Assembly: GCA_022843025.1 (NCBI GenBank)
Contig: JALHOL010000003.1
Coordinates: 186,001 to 250,000, forward strand
DNA: 64,000 nt
DNA from: Paracoccaceae bacterium
GTDB taxonomy: Bacteria; Pseudomonadota; Alphaproteobacteria; Rhodobacterales; Rhodobacteraceae
Direction of reading: 5' to 3'
The notes below the pieces were generated by a model. The model searched no databases, was not told the origin of the DNA, and saw only the letters and a program-made list of their open reading frames with translations. Shown here in pieces: positions 61,180 to 64,000 of the stretch (its first letter is position 1; the number at the start of each line of letters is the position of its first letter). The position numbers and the translations under genes are program-made.

Positions 61180-64000
61180 ATGCCCGAATTCCGCAAGATC
61201 CTCGTTGCCAACCGGGGCGAGATCGCCATCCGCGTCATGCGCGCCGCCAATGAGATGGGCAAGAAGACCGTCGCCGTCTTTGCCGAGGAAGACAAACTGT
61301 CGCTGCACCGCTTCAAGGCGGATGAAGCCTATCGCATCGGCGAAGGCCTTTCGCCGGTCGGCGCCTATCTGTCGATTCAGGAAATCATCCGCGTGGCCAA
61401 GATGGCCGGGGCCGATGCCATCCATCCCGGCTATGGCCTGCTGTCGGAAAACCCCGATTTCGTCGAGGCTTGCGATCAGGCTGGCATCACCTTCATCGGC
61501 CCACGCGCCGAAACCATGCGCGCGCTTGGCGACAAGGCCTCTGCCCGCCGTGTGGCGATCGAGGCGGGCGTCCCTGTCATCCCCGCCACCGAAGTGCTGG
61601 CCGATGACATGGCGCTGATCAAGAAACAGGCGACCGAGGTGGGCTATCCCCTGATGCTCAAGGCCTCATGGGGCGGAGGCGGGCGCGGGATGCGGCCGAT
61701 CCTTTCGGAAGACGAGCTTGAAACCAAGGTGCGCGAAGGCCGGCGCGAGGCCGAGGCCGCCTTTGGCAATGGCGAAGGCTATCTGGAAAAGATGATCCAG
61801 CGCGCCCGCCATGTCGAGGTGCAGATCCTTGGCGACAAGCAGGGCAACTGCTGGCACCTGTGGGAACGTGACTGCACCGTGCAGCGCCGCAACCAAAAGG
61901 TGGTTGAACGCGCCCCCGCCCCTTACCTCACGCAGGCCCAGCGCGAAGAGGTTTGCGAGATGGCGCGCAGGATCTGCGCCCATGTCGAATACGAATGCGC
62001 AGGCACCGTCGAATTCCTGATGGATATGGATGACGGCAAGTTCTACTTCATCGAAGTGAACCCCCGCGTGCAGGTTGAACACACCGTGACCGAAGAGGTG
62101 ACGGGCATCGACATCGTGCAGGCCCAGATCCTGATCGAAGAAGGCAAATCGCTGGCCGAGGCGACAGGCCTTCCCTCACAGGCGGATGTCAAACTCAACG
62201 GCCACGCCCTGCAATGCCGGGTCACCACCGAAGACCCGCTGAACAATTTCATCCCCGATTACGGCCGCCTGACCGCCTATCGTTCCGCCACCGGCAACGG
62301 CATCCGGCTGGATGGCGGCACGGCCTATGCGGGGGGCGTCATCACCCGCTATTACGATTCGCTTCTGGTCAAGGTCACGGCGCACGCCCAGACCCCAGAA
62401 AAGGCCATCGCACGGATGGACCGCGCCCTGCGCGAATTCCGCATCCGGGGTGTGGCGACGAATATCGAATTCGTCATCAACCTGCTCAAACACCCCACCT
62501 TCCTGAACGATACCTACACCACCAAATTCATCGACACGACGCCCGAGCTGTTCGCCTTCAAGAAACGCCGCGACCGGGCGACCAAGATCCTTACCTATAT
62601 CGCCGACATCACGGTGAACGGGCATCCCGAAACCGTCGGCCGCCCCAAACCCCCGGCCGAGGCAAAGATGCCCAAGCCGCCGAAACTGCACACCGAAACG
62701 CCTGCCACCGGCACCCGCAACCTGCTGGAACAAAAAGGCCCGCAGGCCGTGGCCGATTGGATGAAGGCCCAGAAAAAGGTGCTGATCACCGACACCACCA
62801 TGCGTGACGGGCATCAGTCGCTGCTGGCCACGCGGATGCGGTCAATCGACATGGTCCGCGTCGCGCCTGCCTATGCCGCAAACCTGCCGCAGTTGTTCAG
62901 CGTCGAATGCTGGGGCGGCGCCACCTTCGACGTGGCCTACCGCTTCCTTCAGGAATGCCCGTGGCAACGCCTGCGCGACCTGCGCGCAGCCATGCCCAAC
63001 CTGATGACCCAGATGCTTCTGCGCGCCTCCAACGGCGTGGGCTATACCAACTACCCCGACAATGTCGTCCGGTCCTTCGTGTTGCAGGCCGCCGAGACTG
63101 GCGTCGATGTGTTCCGCGTGTTCGATAGCCTCAACTGGGTGGAAAACATGCGCGTCGCCATGGACGCGGTGATCGAGGCGAACAAGATCTGCGAAGGCAC
63201 CATCTGCTATACCGGCGACATGCTCGATCCGGCGCGCAGCAAGTATGACCTGAAATACTATGTCGACCGCGCCAAGGAACTGAAATCCGCCGGTGCGCAT
63301 GTGCTGGGGCTTAAGGATATGGCGGGGCTTCTGAAACCCGCCTCCGCCCGTATCCTCGTGAAGGCCCTGAAACAGGAAGTGGGCCTGCCCGTCCATTTCC
63401 ACACGCATGATACCTCGGGTGCCGCCGCGGCCACGATCCTTGCTGCCTGTGACGCAGGCGTCGATGCGGTGGATGCCGCGATGGATGCGTTTTCCGGCGG
63501 CACATCGCAGCCCTGCCTCGGCTCCATCGTCGAAGCGCTGCGCCATACCGAACGCGACACCGGTCTGGATATCGCCGCGATCCGCGACATCTCCAACTAT
63601 TGGGAACATGTCCGCACCCAATATGCCGCCTTTGAATCCGGCATCCCCGCCCCCGCGTCCGAGGTCTATCTCCACGAAATGCCGGGCGGCCAGTTCACCA
63701 ACCTCAAAGGTCAGGCCCGTTCCCTGGGGCTTGAGGAGCGCTGGCCCGAAATCGCGCAGGCCTATGCCGATGCCAACCAGATGTTCGGCGACATCGTCAA
63801 GGTGACGCCCTCCTCCAAGGTGGTAGGTGACATGGCGCTGATGATGGTGGCCCAGGGCCTGACCCGCGCGCAGGTCGAAGACCCCGCCGTTGACGTGGCC
63901 TTCCCGGAATCGGTCATCGACATGCTCAAGGGCAATCTCGGCCAACCCCATGGCGGCTGGCCCGACGGCATCCTGAAAAAGGTGCTCAAGGGCGATGCGC
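61180..64000 (+). CDS. pyc: Pyruvate carboxylase (3' end beyond the window)
   Basis: About 940 codons are present of an expected ~1145. Converts pyruvate to oxaloacetate using biotin and ATP. Biotin-carboxylase domain: FRKILVANRGEIAIRVMRAANEMG, ASWGGGGRGMRPI (ATP-grasp loop) and FIEVNPRVQVEHTVTEEVTGIDIVQAQILIEEG. Carboxyltransferase domain: VLITDTTMRDGHQSLLATRMR (metal/pyruvate site), VECWGGATFDVAYRFL, VFRVFDSLNW, HVLGLKDMAGLLKPASA and PVHFHTHDTSG (metal His pair). The biotinyl domain lies beyond 64000. ATG follows GGAGAG. The biotin importer and pccA in this window serve the same cofactor. Confidence 0.97.
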   Translation, partial: MPEFRKILVANRGEIAIRVMRAANEMGKKTVAVFAEEDKLSLHRFKADEAYRIGEGLSPVGAYLSIQEIIRVAKMAGADAIHPGYGLLSENPDFVEACDQAGITFIGPRAETMRALGDKASARRVAIEAGVPVIPATEVLADDMALIKKQATEVGYPLMLKASWGGGGRGMRPILSEDELETKVREGRREAEAAFGNGEGYLEKMIQRARHVEVQILGDKQGNCWHLWERDCTVQRRNQKVVERAPAPYLTQAQREEVCEMARRICAHVEYECAGTVEFLMDMDDGKFYFIEVNPRVQVEHTVTEEVTGIDIVQAQILIEEGKSLAEATGLPSQADVKLNGHALQCRVTTEDPLNNFIPDYGRLTAYRSATGNGIRLDGGTAYAGGVITRYYDSLLVKVTAHAQTPEKAIARMDRALREFRIRGVATNIEFVINLLKHPTFLNDTYTTKFIDTTPELFAFKKRRDRATKILTYIADITVNGHPETVGRPKPPAEAKMPKPPKLHTETPATGTRNLLEQKGPQAVADWMKAQKKVLITDTTMRDGHQSLLATRMRSIDMVRVAPAYAANLPQLFSVECWGGATFDVAYRFLQECPWQRLRDLRAAMPNLMTQMLLRASNGVGYTNYPDNVVRSFVLQAAETGVDVFRVFDSLNWVENMRVAMDAVIEANKICEGTICYTGDMLDPARSKYDLKYYVDRAKELKSAGAHVLGLKDMAGLLKPASARILVKALKQEVGLPVHFHTHDTSGAAAATILAACDAGVDAVDAAMDAFSGGTSQPCLGSIVEALRHTERDTGLDIAAIRDISNYWEHVRTQYAAFESGIPAPASEVYLHEMPGGQFTNLKGQARSLGLEERWPEIAQAYADANQMFGDIVKVTPSSKVVGDMALMMVAQGLTRAQVEDPAVDVAFPESVIDMLKGNLGQPHGGWPDGILKKVLKGDA

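Overview
The window is chromosomal DNA of an alphaproteobacterium in the family Rhodobacteraceae (Rhodobacter, Tabrizicola, Gemmobacter or Pseudorhodobacter-like). The evidence is the high GC content with C/G-ending codons, a propionyl-CoA carboxylase locus with a PccR/ScfR-type regulator, a choXWV-betIBA locus, a dcw cluster preceded by an UpsM-like leader RNA, and a DUF1127 gene followed by CCUCCUCCC hairpin RNAs. Genes are tightly packed, often with ATGA/TGATG/GTGA overlaps. I saw no tRNA, rRNA, CRISPR array, insertion sequence or prophage.

Layout. 1-5.6 kb: end of a lolCD lipoprotein-export pair, a hemolysin III-like membrane protein, an MDR oxidoreductase, proS and a fasciclin protein. 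5.7-14.8 kb, all rightward: an AI-2E family permease, hdaA, ppk and ppx (polyphosphate synthesis and breakdown), a VOC protein, a GNAT acetyltransferase, a TerB/DnaJ co-chaperone, an EEP nuclease and a small exported protein. 14.8-28.1 kb: propionyl-CoA assimilation, with methylmalonyl-CoA mutase, pccA and pccB interleaved with small uncharacterised genes (two tiny lipoproteins, one of 45 aa), and the regulator pccR with a paired TTTGCAAA operator. 28.2-37.9 kb: YdcH, a secreted nuclease with a CtrA-type box, and choline uptake/oxidation: betI-betB-(PLP dehydratase)-betA diverging from choX-choW-choV across a BetI-type palindrome. 38-46 kb: topA, a 573-bp gene-free gap with a 47-bp tandem repeat, dprA, gabT and a biotin importer (bioM, bioN, bioY). 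46-54.3 kb, leftward: mraZ-rsmH-ftsL-ftsI-murE-murF-mraY, closed by a terminator right after mraY, and preceded by a long leader with an UpsM-like sRNA, a consensus DnaA box and a pair of TGGGA repeats. 54.5-57.2 kb: a small protein, apbC/mrp, and a DUF1127 gene followed by 13 CCTCCTCCC hairpins (an expanded cuckoo/CcsR-type sRNA array). 57.2-64 kb: a BenE-family transporter, a cluster of AT-rich hairpins, uvrD, and a pyruvate carboxylase gene cut by the window end.

Functional themes. Carboxylation of acyl-CoA and pyruvate (pccAB, pyc), methylmalonyl-CoA mutase and a biotin importer form a coherent biotin/B12-dependent carbon-assimilation set. The choline-to-glycine-betaine module serves osmoprotection and carbon/nitrogen supply. 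The most notable non-coding signal is the hairpin array at 56.55-57.19 kb. Two dispersed intergenic repeat families also recur at gene ends: paired hairpins ending in TTTC-GCA-GAAA, and a GGGTATTTT..GCCAAGATGAA motif.
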